A stretch of 64,000 nt of DNA from Paenibacillus athensensis (GTDB lineage Bacteria > Bacillota > Bacilli > Paenibacillales > NBRC-103111). The notes under the pieces are model-generated. The model saw only the letters and a list, made by a program, of their open reading frames with translations. It was not told the origin of the DNA and ran no database searches. This document shows positions 1 through 7,827 of the stretch, piece after piece (position 1 is the first letter of the stretch; the number at the start of each line of letters is the position of its first letter). The stretch covers positions 124,001-188,000 of the forward strand of contig NZ_MYFO02000006.1 in NCBI RefSeq assembly GCF_004514475.2. The letters are read 5' to 3'. Made by a program: the position numbers and the translations under genes.

Positions 1-468
1 CGTAATTTCGAGCTCCTTCCAGCTTTCCACGATGTTGCGCACCTCGGCCAATATCCGCACATCCTCATAATAAAATCCGAATTTCAGCCACTCCACGCTG
101 TCGAGCTGCTCCGTCCATTCGTCGCGATTGTACAGACGGTCGACCGCATACGCCCACCACCAGGTGTTATGACGAACGGCCAAGGCATGCAGCCTGCGCA
201 CATACTCGGGGTCCATCAGCTGGCGGCGCAGCAGCGTATCGGGCGCGCTCCACACCTCGCTGCCGTTGACAGCAACAATGGGCGACGTCAAGCCCAATTC
301 CTCTATATAGGGCACAATGCTGCGCATCCCCCGGCCCGTGGCCAGCATAACGGTAACGCCGGCAGCTTGAGCTTCGGCAATCGCCTGTTTGTTTTCTGCA
401 GAAATTTCCTTCGCTTCATTCAGCAGCGTGCCGTCCATATCCAGCGCCAGCAGCTTGTATCGTGTCAT
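1..468 (-). CDS. Cof-type HAD phosphatase (C-terminus cut by window edge)
   Basis: The protein starts with the HAD motif I DMDGTLL at residues 10-16, followed by the Cof-subfamily pattern in which a Thr-Gly-Arg segment (LATGRG) comes about 30 residues later. Cof/YidA-like members are cytoplasmic Mg-dependent phosphatases acting on sugar phosphates or flavin-type phosphates; the substrate cannot be told from sequence. The ATG at 468 gives the usual family start, with motif I close to the N-terminus. Only about 156 residues are visible, so the C2 cap and motifs III-IV lie outside the window. It lies just downstream of asnB on the same strand, 20 bp away, and is probably cotranscribed with it. 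Family assignment is secure; function is not. Confidence 0.85.
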   Translation of the reverse strand, partial: MTRYKLLALDMDGTLLNEAKEISAENKQAIAEAQAAGVTVMLATGRGMRSIVPYIEELGLTSPIVAVNGSEVWSAPDTLLRRQLMDPEYVRRLHALAVRHNTWWWAYAVDRLYNRDEWTEQLDSVEWLKFGFYYEDVRILAEVRNIVESWKELEIT

Positions 469-488
469 GTCGTAATTCGCTCCTTCTT

Positions 489-2366
489 CTAGTTGACGGC
501 TGCTGCCGTGCGTACCGGCAGCTCATCCATATAAGTTGTATGCCACAGAGCAAACATATAAATCGTCCAGATGTGGCGGGCAAAATCGCCTTGTCCGCTG
601 CGATGCTTTTGCGCCAGACGCTCCACTGCCGCCATATTGATGTAATCCTCGATGCCGCTAGCCTTGATCTGCTCGACCAGCTCCCCGCCTGTCGGTCCCT
701 TCAGCCAATCGCGCAGCGGAACGGGAAATCCGAGCTTCGGCCGGTTAAGAATGAAATCGGGAATGATGCCTTCCATCGCTTTGCGGAATATATACTTCGT
801 CGTGCCGCCGGCAATCCGGTATTTGGCCGGAATGCGACGCGCCACCTCGTACAGCTCTTTGTCGAGGAACGGCACGCGCAGCTCCAGCGAATGGGCCATC
901 GTCATTTTGTCCGCCTTCATCAGAATATCGCCGGGCATCCACAGGTTCAGGTCAATGTATTGCATCCGGCTGACCGGATCAAGATGACGGGTTTTGGCGT
1001 AATAATCGCCGGCGATTTGCAGCGGATTCTTGTAAGAGCGCAGCATTTCGCGGTCGAGACGCAATACTTCGGCCTTCATATCCTCGGAAAAAATTCTGGC
1101 GTTGCCGATAAAACGCTGCTCCAGCGGTGTCGTGCCACGCAGCAAGTAGTTGCGTCCCTTGACGCCGCTTGGCATCATCCGCGCCAGCCGGTTGAGCATC
1201 CGTTTCACACTGCCGGGCAGCCGCTCGACCGGCGCCAGCGACAACGGCTCGCGGTAAATCCGGTAGCCGCCGAACAGCTCATCCGCGCCTTCGCCGGAGA
1301 GCACGACGGTCACATGCTCACGCGCCAGCTGCGCAACGTGGTACAAAGCAATGGCCGAAGGATCGGCCACAGGCTCATCCTGGTGCCAGACCGCGCGCGG
1401 CAAGCAAGCGAAGAAGTCTTCCTTGGTGATGATTTTGGCATAATGGTCCGTACCGAGCGCCTGCGCCGTCTGCGCCGCAATCGTCGTTTCATTGTTGGGT
1501 CCTTCGAAGCCGACGCTGAACGTGCGAATCGGCTCGATGTTGCGCATATGCGTAGCAATCGCCGTGGAGTCGATGCCGCTGGACAGGAAGCAGCCGCGTT
1601 CGACGTCACTGACCATATGGTGCGCCACCGAATCCTTGAGCATCTCGCGAAGCTGCTCGACATACTCCTCGAACGGACGGTCGACCGGCTCGAACATCGG
1701 GTCCCAATAACGCTGAATCGTCATTTCCCCGTCATAGGTCACTTTGACGTAATGAGCAGGCGGCAGCTTCTGGATGCCGTAGAACATCGTATGGGGCTCC
1801 GGCACGTATTGAAAGGTCAAATAATTCATCAGACTGTCCGTATGAATCAGCCGGTTCATGCCCTCGGCCGCCAGCAGGCTCTTGATTTCGGAGCCAAAGA
1901 CGAACTGTCGGTCGTTGACATGATAGTAAAACGGCTTGATGCCGAAGTGGTCGCGCGCGCCAAACAGTTGTTTTTTGCGTTTATCCCAGATTACAAAACC
2001 GAACATGCCGCGCAGATGCTTGACGCAATCCTCGCCGTACTCCTCGTACATATGTACAATGACTTCCGTATCGCTATGCGTACGAAAGCGGTGGCCGCGA
2101 TCCTGCAGCATGGCGCGCAGCTCTTTATAGTTATAAATTTCACCGTTAAAAATAATCCAGACCGAGTCGTCCTCGTTGGCCAGCGGCTGATGCCCCTCCG
2201 CCAAGTCGATGATCGACAGCCGGCGGAATCCCAGCCCGATCCGATTGTCGGTCCAAAAGCCCGAATCGTTCGGACCGCGGTGATGAATGACATCCGTCAT
2301 CTGCTGCAGCATCGGCAGCGCCGGTTCTCTATCTTCAAAATACATTACGCCGGTGATCCCACACAT
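489..2366 (-). CDS. asnB: Asparagine synthase, glutamine-hydrolysing
   Basis: This 625-residue class B enzyme makes asparagine from aspartate, glutamine and ATP in the cytoplasm. The N-terminal glutaminase domain (about 1-210) begins MCGITG, so Cys2 becomes the catalytic N-terminal nucleophile; this fixes the start at 2366 rather than at a GTG four codons upstream, and an AGGAG lies 11 bp before it. The synthetase domain follows, with the PP-loop variant SSGIDS at 262-267 that binds ATP. Glutaminase residues such as the FNGEIYNY and HSDTE segments are intact. The length fits the AsnB/AsnO type of Bacillus. It is divergent from the small monooxygenase gene, and a short inverted repeat lies between the two. 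Confidence 0.95.
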   Translation of the reverse strand: MCGITGVMYFEDREPALPMLQQMTDVIHHRGPNDSGFWTDNRIGLGFRRLSIIDLAEGHQPLANEDDSVWIIFNGEIYNYKELRAMLQDRGHRFRTHSDTEVIVHMYEEYGEDCVKHLRGMFGFVIWDKRKKQLFGARDHFGIKPFYYHVNDRQFVFGSEIKSLLAAEGMNRLIHTDSLMNYLTFQYVPEPHTMFYGIQKLPPAHYVKVTYDGEMTIQRYWDPMFEPVDRPFEEYVEQLREMLKDSVAHHMVSDVERGCFLSSGIDSTAIATHMRNIEPIRTFSVGFEGPNNETTIAAQTAQALGTDHYAKIITKEDFFACLPRAVWHQDEPVADPSAIALYHVAQLAREHVTVVLSGEGADELFGGYRIYREPLSLAPVERLPGSVKRMLNRLARMMPSGVKGRNYLLRGTTPLEQRFIGNARIFSEDMKAEVLRLDREMLRSYKNPLQIAGDYYAKTRHLDPVSRMQYIDLNLWMPGDILMKADKMTMAHSLELRVPFLDKELYEVARRIPAKYRIAGGTTKYIFRKAMEGIIPDFILNRPKLGFPVPLRDWLKGPTGGELVEQIKASGIEDYINMAAVERLAQKHRSGQGDFARHIWTIYMFALWHTTYMDELPVRTAAAVN

Positions 2367-2400
2367 GGCGACTCTCACTCCTCACGGTCATTTGCGATAC

Positions 2401-2491
2401 ATTAGTATACCATATCTTGCCCCCAGACTGTTAATAAGAAAGCCGCACCCATGACTGACCGTACTTGTCAGCCAATCTAAGGTATACTAAT
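2401..2491. promoter_or_regulatory. Divergent asnB/monooxygenase control region with inverted 11-mers
   Basis: A perfect 11-bp inverted repeat frames this region: ATTAGTATACC at 2401-2411 and GGTATACTAAT at 2481-2491. Each arm contains TATACT, usable as a -10 element. On the asnB side it reads TGGTATACT (extended -10), with a TTAACA 19 bp upstream. The repeat may simply be two similar promoters facing away from each other, or paired sites for one regulator. The sequence does not decide between these. Confidence 0.45.
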
Positions 2492-2544
2492 ACCGAAACT
2501 GTCAAACAGCTATGGCCGGTATCGGCGAAAGGGAGGATATAAAC

Positions 2545-2847
2545 ATGGAAAAATTCGGTTTATACGGCAAGCTGACGGCTCAGCCGGGACAACGCGACGA
2601 GCTCGCGGCGCTGCTGCTCGAAGCAGCCAACGCGGTTGAAGCAGCCGACGGCTGTTATTTGTACATCATTAATTTGTCGGAGGACGAGCCCGATGCCATT
2701 TGGGTGACGGAGGTATGGCGGGATCCTGCCGCTCATCAGGCTTCACTGGCGTTGGAAGAAACACGCTCGCTGATTGCCAAAGCCCGGCCGCTGATCGCCG
2801 GCATCGAGCAGGTACGGCTGCGCACGCTGGGCGGCTTGGGCCTGTAA
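2545..2847 (+). CDS. Antibiotic biosynthesis monooxygenase (ABM) domain protein
   Basis: A 100-residue single-domain protein with the dimeric alpha/beta-barrel ABM pattern: an N-terminal strand (KFGLYGKLTA), a helix with RDELAALLLEAA, the G-C-YLYIIN strand, and the E-W-D-AHQASL helix. Relatives are small cofactor-free monooxygenases acting on quinols or polyketide-like substrates, or heme-degrading proteins; the substrate is unknown. The ATG at 2545 follows GGGAGG by 8 bp. It is divergent from asnB and is followed by its own terminator, so it is monocistronic. Confidence 0.8.
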   Translation: MEKFGLYGKLTAQPGQRDELAALLLEAANAVEAADGCYLYIINLSEDEPDAIWVTEVWRDPAAHQASLALEETRSLIAKARPLIAGIEQVRLRTLGGLGL

Positions 2848-2920
2848 CGGCCACTCTGATCTGCCCCGTATTTTTTCCATATATTGAAACCATAACTTTC
2901 TTATGGTATGTTTAGAAAGC

Positions 2921-2964
2921 AATAATCCGCCCGTGGCGCTAACCAGAGCGGATTATTTTCTTTT
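2921..2964 (+). terminator. Rho-independent terminator after the ABM gene
   Basis: A 10-bp perfect stem (AATAATCCGC at 2921-2930 with GCGGATTATT at 2948-2957) is followed by TTCTTTT. Confidence 0.8.
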
Positions 2965-3042
2965 ACCGCGATTCAAGTCATTCCCCGGAGGCCAGCCTTC
3001 CGCTCAAATTCAACTGCACACTCTCCAAGAAGGGGTCCATAC

Positions 3043-3780
3043 ATGAGTGCGCTTCACGCCTTTACGCAAGGTTTTTTGTTCTCGCTTTCGCTGTGCTTCG
3101 ATCTCGGCCTCGTCAATGTCGCGTTAATGCGCCGCGGCATGGAGCGCGGCTTCGGGGCGGCCTTCATGCTAGGCTTCGGCTCCTGCTTTGGGGATTTGTT
3201 TTATTTGTCCTTGGCATTACTCGGGGTCAGCGCCGTCTTCGAGCTCGCCCCCGTCAAATGGACGCTGTGGCTGGCCGGCTCGGGATTCCTGCTTTATTTG
3301 GCCTGGAAAATGCTGCGCAGTTTACGCAGCGCGCCTGAAGCGGCCCGCGCAGATGCCGCCGCGGCAGCTGAAACCGCCAGCGCCAAAGAGCCTGCCGGCG
3401 CCAGCGCTGCCGGACAAGCGGCACCGGGCCAAGCTGCTTATCGGCCGCAACGTTACGGGCGCGATTTTGCCGCCGGCATCGGTCTGGCCCTGTCGTCGCC
3501 AAGCGCGGTCGCTTGGTTCGCGCTCGTCGCCGGACCGATGCTCGGCCAGATGCAGGTCGGCCGCGCCGAGCTGACCAGCTTCATGTCCGGCTTCTTCGTC
3601 GCCGGGCTGCTCTGGTCGCTGGCGATGGCCGCTTTCAGCAGCTTGTCGGGCGCCATGCTCGGCGCAAGTGCCGTGCGCATATTGGCGCTGCTGTCCGCGC
3701 TGCTGTTCGTTTACTTCGCGGTGCGCATCTTCCTGCACGGACTCGCGGAGCTGGCGGGCTATCGGCTTTGGCCGCTATAG
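3043..3780 (+). CDS. LysE/RhtB family exporter
   Basis: A 245-residue membrane protein of the LysE superfamily, which exports amino acids or related small solutes by proton exchange. Six hydrophobic segments are visible, starting near residues 5-25 and 38-62. The N-terminal region has the family pattern of a loop with GLVN-AL-RRG followed by a glycine-rich helix (FMLGFGSCFGD). The C-terminal half has GIGLALSSPSAVAWF, matching the conserved NP/SP segment. The cytoplasmic linker (about 95-140) is unusually Ala-rich and long. The start follows AAGAAGGGG. The exported compound cannot be inferred, and neither neighbour suggests one. Confidence 0.85.
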   Translation: MSALHAFTQGFLFSLSLCFDLGLVNVALMRRGMERGFGAAFMLGFGSCFGDLFYLSLALLGVSAVFELAPVKWTLWLAGSGFLLYLAWKMLRSLRSAPEAARADAAAAAETASAKEPAGASAAGQAAPGQAAYRPQRYGRDFAAGIGLALSSPSAVAWFALVAGPMLGQMQVGRAELTSFMSGFFVAGLLWSLAMAAFSSLSGAMLGASAVRILALLSALLFVYFAVRIFLHGLAELAGYRLWPL

Positions 3781-3783
3781 CCC

Positions 3784-3832
3784 AAGGGGCCGCCCCGCCG
3801 CCATGACATCGCGGTGGAACAGCCCCTTTTTC
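3784..3832. terminator. Terminator between lysE-like gene and merR-like gene
   Basis: AAGGGGC (3784-3790) pairs with GCCCCTT (3822-3828) around an inner CCGC/GCGG stem, followed by a T run. It sits between converging genes and probably serves the plus-strand exporter. Confidence 0.6.
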
Positions 3833-3917
3833 AGCGTGAATAGATGTGAATCGTCAATTGTTGGCTTCTTGCGTTTAACGTTTCTCCGGCTGCATGAACA
3901 GCGCAAAATGGGGAGTC

Positions 3918-4655
3918 CTAGCCGTTGCGGTCGGCGTATACGGCCATTGCATCGCGCATAAACAGCGCCAAGCCCTCGCCAAACTGGTCGATGTTGCGCG
4001 TAAAGCGTTCATCGTCCACGTACATTTGCCCCAGTCCGCGAAACGCCTCCAGCGAATAGCTGCCCATCCGGTTGAGAAAATCGTACCAGGCCTGAATCGC
4101 CGCCTGCGCCTCCTCCGAATCCGGCGCGCCGCCGCGCAGCTCCGCCAGCCTAAAGTAGATCGCATTCATTTCCTGACCGAGCTGATTGTGCTGCTCTGCG
4201 GACATCCCGTTCAATTTGGCCTTCGAATCGTCGACAGCCTTGTCTCCCCAGCGCTCCCGCGCTTCTTGCTCATACGGATTATGACCGAAGTCAAAGCCCT
4301 TGAATTTGTCCTGTTGCGTCATGTCCAGTTCCCCTTTCCAATGCCGAATGGTTTTATCAATCGTTTCGATCATACTTTCGATCCGGGCCCGCCTGTCGAC
4401 CAGCATCCGGCGATGCATCGCCAGCGCTTCCTCGCGGTCAAACGAAGGACTCGAAAGAATATCCTTGATCTGCCCAAGCGGGAAGCCCAGCTCGCGAAAA
4501 AACAAAATTTGCTGCAGCGTTTCCAGGTTGGCGTCCGAATACAGCCGATAGCCGGCTTCCGTCGTCTGGTCGGGCGTCAACAGTCCAATTTCATCGTAAT
4601 GATGCAGCGTGCGCACGCTGATGCCGACAAGATCGGCCACTTCCTTGACTTTCAT
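3918..4655 (-). CDS. MerR-family regulator with TipAS antibiotic-recognition domain
   Basis: This 245-residue transcription factor has the MerR winged helix at residues 1-70 (KVKEVADLVGISVRTLHHYDEIGLL, then GYRLY). A dimerisation coiled coil follows, and then a TipAS-like all-alpha domain at about 125-245 with the typical YEQEARERWGD segment. TipA-type regulators bind thiopeptides or other cationic peptides/drugs and activate promoters with an over-long spacer. The ATG at 4655 lies behind an AAAGGAGGT site. Its own promoter has exactly that architecture (see 4686-4716), so autoactivation on ligand binding is likely. No obvious drug pump is controlled from this region, although a LysE-type exporter lies just downstream in converging orientation. 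Confidence 0.92.
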   Translation of the reverse strand: MKVKEVADLVGISVRTLHHYDEIGLLTPDQTTEAGYRLYSDANLETLQQILFFRELGFPLGQIKDILSSPSFDREEALAMHRRMLVDRRARIESMIETIDKTIRHWKGELDMTQQDKFKGFDFGHNPYEQEARERWGDKAVDDSKAKLNGMSAEQHNQLGQEMNAIYFRLAELRGGAPDSEEAQAAIQAWYDFLNRMGSYSLEAFRGLGQMYVDDERFTRNIDQFGEGLALFMRDAMAVYADRNG

Positions 4656-4685
4656 GAAAATGAGGTCGACCTCCTTTCACCACTT

Positions 4686-4716
4686 ACTATAGGGTATCAC
4701 GTAACGTGAGAGTCAA
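4686..4716 (-). promoter_or_regulatory. MerR-type promoter with 19-bp spacer and internal dyad
   Basis: Reading the minus strand, TTGACT (4716-4711) and TATAGT (4691-4686) are separated by exactly 19 bp. The spacer contains the dyad TCACGTTACGTGA. An elongated spacer with a centred palindrome is the hallmark of MerR-regulated promoters, where the regulator untwists the DNA. It drives the regulator gene itself. Confidence 0.85.
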
Positions 4717-4852
4717 CACCAATTTCACCGGCTTGCCCCCCAAAAAATCAGTCTCCAGCCCGAGACGACTCCCGCACCGCGGCAGGAAGACGGCTTGCTC
4801 CGCCCATGATAAGCTGAAATTACATCCAAAACAGATCAAAGGAGCGAGTACA

Positions 4853-5365
4853 TTGAACGTAAACCGCAGCGCCTTTTTGGGGCCGATTCTCATTTTGTTG
4901 GGCGTTTTCATGCTGCTCAAGGGCCAGCCGGTGTTCCATACCGGCAGCATTTTCACCTACTTCTGGCCGTCGCTGTTCGTCCTGCCGCTGGGCGTGTTTT
5001 TCCACTGGCTGTATTTCTTCATTTTGCAGCGCCGCGGCGTCGGCGTGCTGGTTCCCGGGGGCATCCTTTTCACAGCCGGCATCGTCTGCCAGCTCTCGAT
5101 GCTGTTTGACCTGTGGCATCTGCTGTGGCCGGGCTTCATTCTCGCCGTCGCAGTCGGCCTGTTCGAGCTGTATTGGTTCGGCGGGCGCAACAAATGGCTG
5201 CTCATTCCGATCAACATTCTGGCGGTGCTGGCTGTCGTATTTTTCGGCGTCTTCTCCGTCGGCTATTTGCTGGGCAGCTTGTTCGGCGGGCAGCCGATTC
5301 TGGCGATTGTGCTGATTGCTGCAGGCGCAGCCGTACTGTTTATGCGTAAAAAGGCGGTCTATTAA
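4853..5365 (+). CDS. Predicted membrane protein, LiaF/DUF5668-like transmembrane region
   Basis: A 170-residue integral membrane protein with about six hydrophobic segments and almost no soluble domain. The first segment reads FLGPILILLGVFMLL, the pattern seen in the membrane part of LiaI/LiaF-like and DUF5668 proteins. The start is TTG at 4853, chosen because AAAGGAG lies 8 bp upstream. A longer in-frame reading would run into the MerR-type promoter and has no ribosome site. Function is unknown; related membrane segments occur in cell-envelope stress systems, but the regulatory extracellular domain of LiaF is absent. Confidence 0.75.
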   Translation: MNVNRSAFLGPILILLGVFMLLKGQPVFHTGSIFTYFWPSLFVLPLGVFFHWLYFFILQRRGVGVLVPGGILFTAGIVCQLSMLFDLWHLLWPGFILAVAVGLFELYWFGGRNKWLLIPINILAVLAVVFFGVFSVGYLLGSLFGGQPILAIVLIAAGAAVLFMRKKAVY

Positions 5366-5400
5366 GCCATTGCACGGCTATCGCTATACCACACGCACGC

Positions 5401-5451
5401 AAAAAAGCGCGAGCAGAAAAGGCGTTACTGCCTGATCTATCGCGCTTTTTT
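5401..5451. terminator. Bidirectional terminator
   Basis: AAAAAAGCGCGA (5401-5412) and TCGCGCTTTTTT (5440-5451) form a 12-bp perfect stem with A and T tracts, between converging genes. It can act in both directions. Confidence 0.85.
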
Positions 5452-5486
5452 GCTGTTGAATCGGCGTTTACGCTGCCGGCGCCGGT

Positions 5487-5957
5487 CTATTCGCGGAATA
5501 TTTGCATCCAATGATCGGCGTCCGCCATGCGGGTAAAGCCGAATTTGGCATACAGCCCTTCGGCGTCTTCTGTAACAAGCACGAAGCGGCGCAAGCCTTG
5601 CAGCTGCGGATGCGCAACGATGCTGGTCAGCAGCTGCTTGGACAATCCCCGGCCGCGATGCTCGGCGACAATAAACACATCCGTCAAATAAGCAAACGTC
5701 GCGCAATCGGAAATAACCCGGGCAAATCCGATCTGCTTGCCATCCGCATAGACGCCAAACACCAGCGCCGAGTATTGCAACGCACGCCGAAAAGCCTCCA
5801 AAGTCAGCGATTTGGCCCAATACATATGCTCGTGCATATAAGCAAACACGAATTCTCCGTCAACGCGACCCCTATCGCTCGAAATAACGACTGTGCCTCT
5901 GTCGTCACGGTACTGCGCTTCAACTACGGCTCGACTGCCCATCTGGTTGTCCGTCAT
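5487..5957 (-). CDS. GNAT-family N-acetyltransferase
   Basis: A 156-residue acetyl-CoA-dependent acyltransferase. The central strand pair (QIGFARVISD, FAYLTDVFIVAEHRGRGLSKQLL) contains the acetyl-CoA-binding Q/R-x-x-G-x-G/A motif as EHRGRGLS. The C-terminus has the usual GLYAKFGF segment. The ATG at 5957 is preferred over one six codons upstream because GGGGAG stands 10 bp before it. The fold resembles the single-domain amine or amino-acid acetyltransferases common in Bacillales; the substrate is unknown. It stands alone between a bidirectional terminator and the diguanylate cyclase gene. Confidence 0.88.
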   Translation of the reverse strand: MTDNQMGSRAVVEAQYRDDRGTVVISSDRGRVDGEFVFAYMHEHMYWAKSLTLEAFRRALQYSALVFGVYADGKQIGFARVISDCATFAYLTDVFIVAEHRGRGLSKQLLTSIVAHPQLQGLRRFVLVTEDAEGLYAKFGFTRMADADHWMQIFRE

Positions 5958-6025
5958 CGTCCATCCACTCCCCATACCGCTTGTCCGTCCGCACTGACCT
6001 TCGGTTAGCCGACATTTGCGCCGCC

Positions 6026-7594
6026 TTATTCCCCGTTTAACGTCACCTTGTTTTTGCCGTTGTTTTTGGACATATACAGGGCTGCATCGGCATCCTGATA
6101 TAGCTCCTCGAACGTATTGCCGCCCGGACCGACCGGAGCCGCGCCAATGCTCGCCGTGACGGTCACCTGCCGCTGCCCGTCAAGCGTGAAGCTGCGCTCC
6201 TGCAGCTGCTCCAGAAATCGCCCAGCCTCACGCAGGCTTTCTTCGGCGTCCAGTCCGGTCAGCAGCACGGCGAATTCCTCGCCGCCAATCCGCCCGATGA
6301 CTCCTTTGCCGCCATAAGCCGCCTTCAGCCGCCCGGCAAATTCCGTCAGCACCCGATCGCCGGCCGCATGGCCGTAGCTGTCGTTGATCGTTTTGAAATC
6401 ATCGATATCGATTAGCAGCAGCGCAGCCGCAGAGCTGATTTTTTTCAGCCGCTCCCGCACCTTTCTCAAGAAATACCGGCGATTATGCAGCCCCGTCAGC
6501 TCGTCGACCGCGGCTTGCTGCATCAGCTCGCGCTCATAGCGCTTTTTATCGCTTATATCCGAAAACATCAGCAGCATGGCGCTCGGCCCGTTCGCTTTGC
6601 GGCCTACCGGGGTTAACGCAGCACTGTAGCAGACATCGTTCGGCAAATCCACCTCCAGCGTCGTTTCTCCGCGCCTGCGGTATGCAGCCGCCAGCTCCAG
6701 CTTTCCTTTCAAAAAACGATGGATCGGCTGGCCGAGCGCTGTCGGAGTGCCGCCGGAGCCTTCGCCTGCCTCTGCCGGCTCGCCGCTCAGCACCAGCAGC
6801 ATCCGCTCCGCAGCGGCGTTCACATCGACGATGGTGTCGAACGGATCGGTCAGCACGATACCGTCCTTCATGCTCTGAAACATTTTATCCTTGGCGATCG
6901 GCCAGACCGAAAGCAGCTGGTAGCGAAACAAGGCGTAATACATGATCAGGCCTGAAGGCACAAAGCTGAGTGCGGTCGCACCCAAAACTCGCACCGGGAG
7001 CACCGGCAGCAAAAAAATCGGCGCCACGGCCATAAGCAGGCCGACGAGCAACCACACATAACGCTTGTAGTAATGACGCGGCGCATTGCGTAAATTTACT
7101 GCCAGCACAAAAATGGCAAATACGCAAAACATCTGATTATAGACGATAAAAATCATATTCAGCAGCGTCGGCTGCACGCGAATCTCACTGAGCTGCCACA
7201 TCTCCGTCAGCCCGACGCTGCTGCGCATCCAGTGATGCAGCGGATCGGTAAAAATCAGCAGCATATACGCCACGATCGGAATGGACAGCAGCGTCAGCTG
7301 CCTGCGCATGCGCACTGGGGATTTGCCGAGAAAATCGGTGACGGTGGCATAGGTAAACAAGGCGCAAAAAAACAGCGGCCCCTGCTGCAGATTGCGCCAC
7401 CACAGCTTCCATGCAAATGAACCCGCCATAAGCTCGAAGACGGTCGCCAGCATGACTGTGGAAGCCAGCAGCGCGATGATCCAAAAAAAACGCCGCCCCG
7501 GCGTATGACGGTAACGGTACGAATATCCGCACAAAAATAAACCCAGCGCGGCGGCAATCAGCATATAAAAAGGATAACCCTGCATCCACTGCAT
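6026..7594 (-). CDS. Membrane diguanylate cyclase: 7TM-PAS-GGDEF
   Basis: This 522-residue protein makes cyclic di-GMP from two GTP. Residues 1-215 hold seven hydrophobic segments resembling the N-terminal 7TM sensor of some histidine kinases. A PAS-like domain follows (about 225-345, with DGIVLTDPFDTIVDVNAAAERML). The GGDEF domain occupies about 360-520 with an intact GGEEF active site near 434-438 and the metal-binding IDIDDFKTINDSYGH. The inhibitory RxxD I-site is not present upstream of GGEEF, so product feedback is probably weak. AGGGG lies 9 bp before the ATG. A consensus-like promoter precedes it. Confidence 0.92.
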   Translation of the reverse strand: MQWMQGYPFYMLIAAALGLFLCGYSYRYRHTPGRRFFWIIALLASTVMLATVFELMAGSFAWKLWWRNLQQGPLFFCALFTYATVTDFLGKSPVRMRRQLTLLSIPIVAYMLLIFTDPLHHWMRSSVGLTEMWQLSEIRVQPTLLNMIFIVYNQMFCVFAIFVLAVNLRNAPRHYYKRYVWLLVGLLMAVAPIFLLPVLPVRVLGATALSFVPSGLIMYYALFRYQLLSVWPIAKDKMFQSMKDGIVLTDPFDTIVDVNAAAERMLLVLSGEPAEAGEGSGGTPTALGQPIHRFLKGKLELAAAYRRRGETTLEVDLPNDVCYSAALTPVGRKANGPSAMLLMFSDISDKKRYERELMQQAAVDELTGLHNRRYFLRKVRERLKKISSAAALLLIDIDDFKTINDSYGHAAGDRVLTEFAGRLKAAYGGKGVIGRIGGEEFAVLLTGLDAEESLREAGRFLEQLQERSFTLDGQRQVTVTASIGAAPVGPGGNTFEELYQDADAALYMSKNNGKNKVTLNGE

Positions 7595-7631
7595 ACGATT
7601 GTACCCCTGTTTCTATAGGTGTAGTAGTTTC

Positions 7632-7659
7632 ATTATAGCGGTTTTTAGCGGCAGGCCAA
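7632..7659 (-). promoter_or_regulatory. Sigma-A-type promoter of the diguanylate cyclase gene
   Basis: On the minus strand TTGGCC (7659-7654), a 16-bp spacer and a perfect TATAAT (7637-7632) lie about 40 bp before the start codon. Confidence 0.65.
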
Positions 7660-7778
7660 CTGTTTTTTGGCCTTATGGGAAAAAATCGGTGATCAGGGCG
7701 AATGCCATTTTTTTCTAGCCAAGAGGTCATTTGCAAAACGGCACGCACTTGTTTATCGTTAGAACAAAGACGAATATC

Positions 7779-7809
7779 TCCTGAATCGGCCCTAGCGCTT
7801 GATTCAGGA
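7779..7809 (+). promoter_or_regulatory. Leader stem-loop abutting the ribosome site
   Basis: TCCTGAATC (7779-7787) pairs perfectly with GATTCAGGA (7801-7809) around a 13-nt loop. The AAGGAGG ribosome site starts 2 bp later at 7811. The left arm (CTCCT) could alternatively pair with AGGAG of the ribosome site, so two exclusive folds are possible. A regulatory role is inference only. Confidence 0.4.
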
Positions 7810-7827
7810 CAAGGAGGCTCCACCGTC

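Noticed and set aside
462-2405. A 647-codon open frame on the plus strand opposite asnB
   Set aside because: It is the antisense of a well-conserved asparagine synthase with catalytic motifs; the composition (Arg/His/Gln-rich) is typical of a GC-driven shadow and it has no supported ribosome site.
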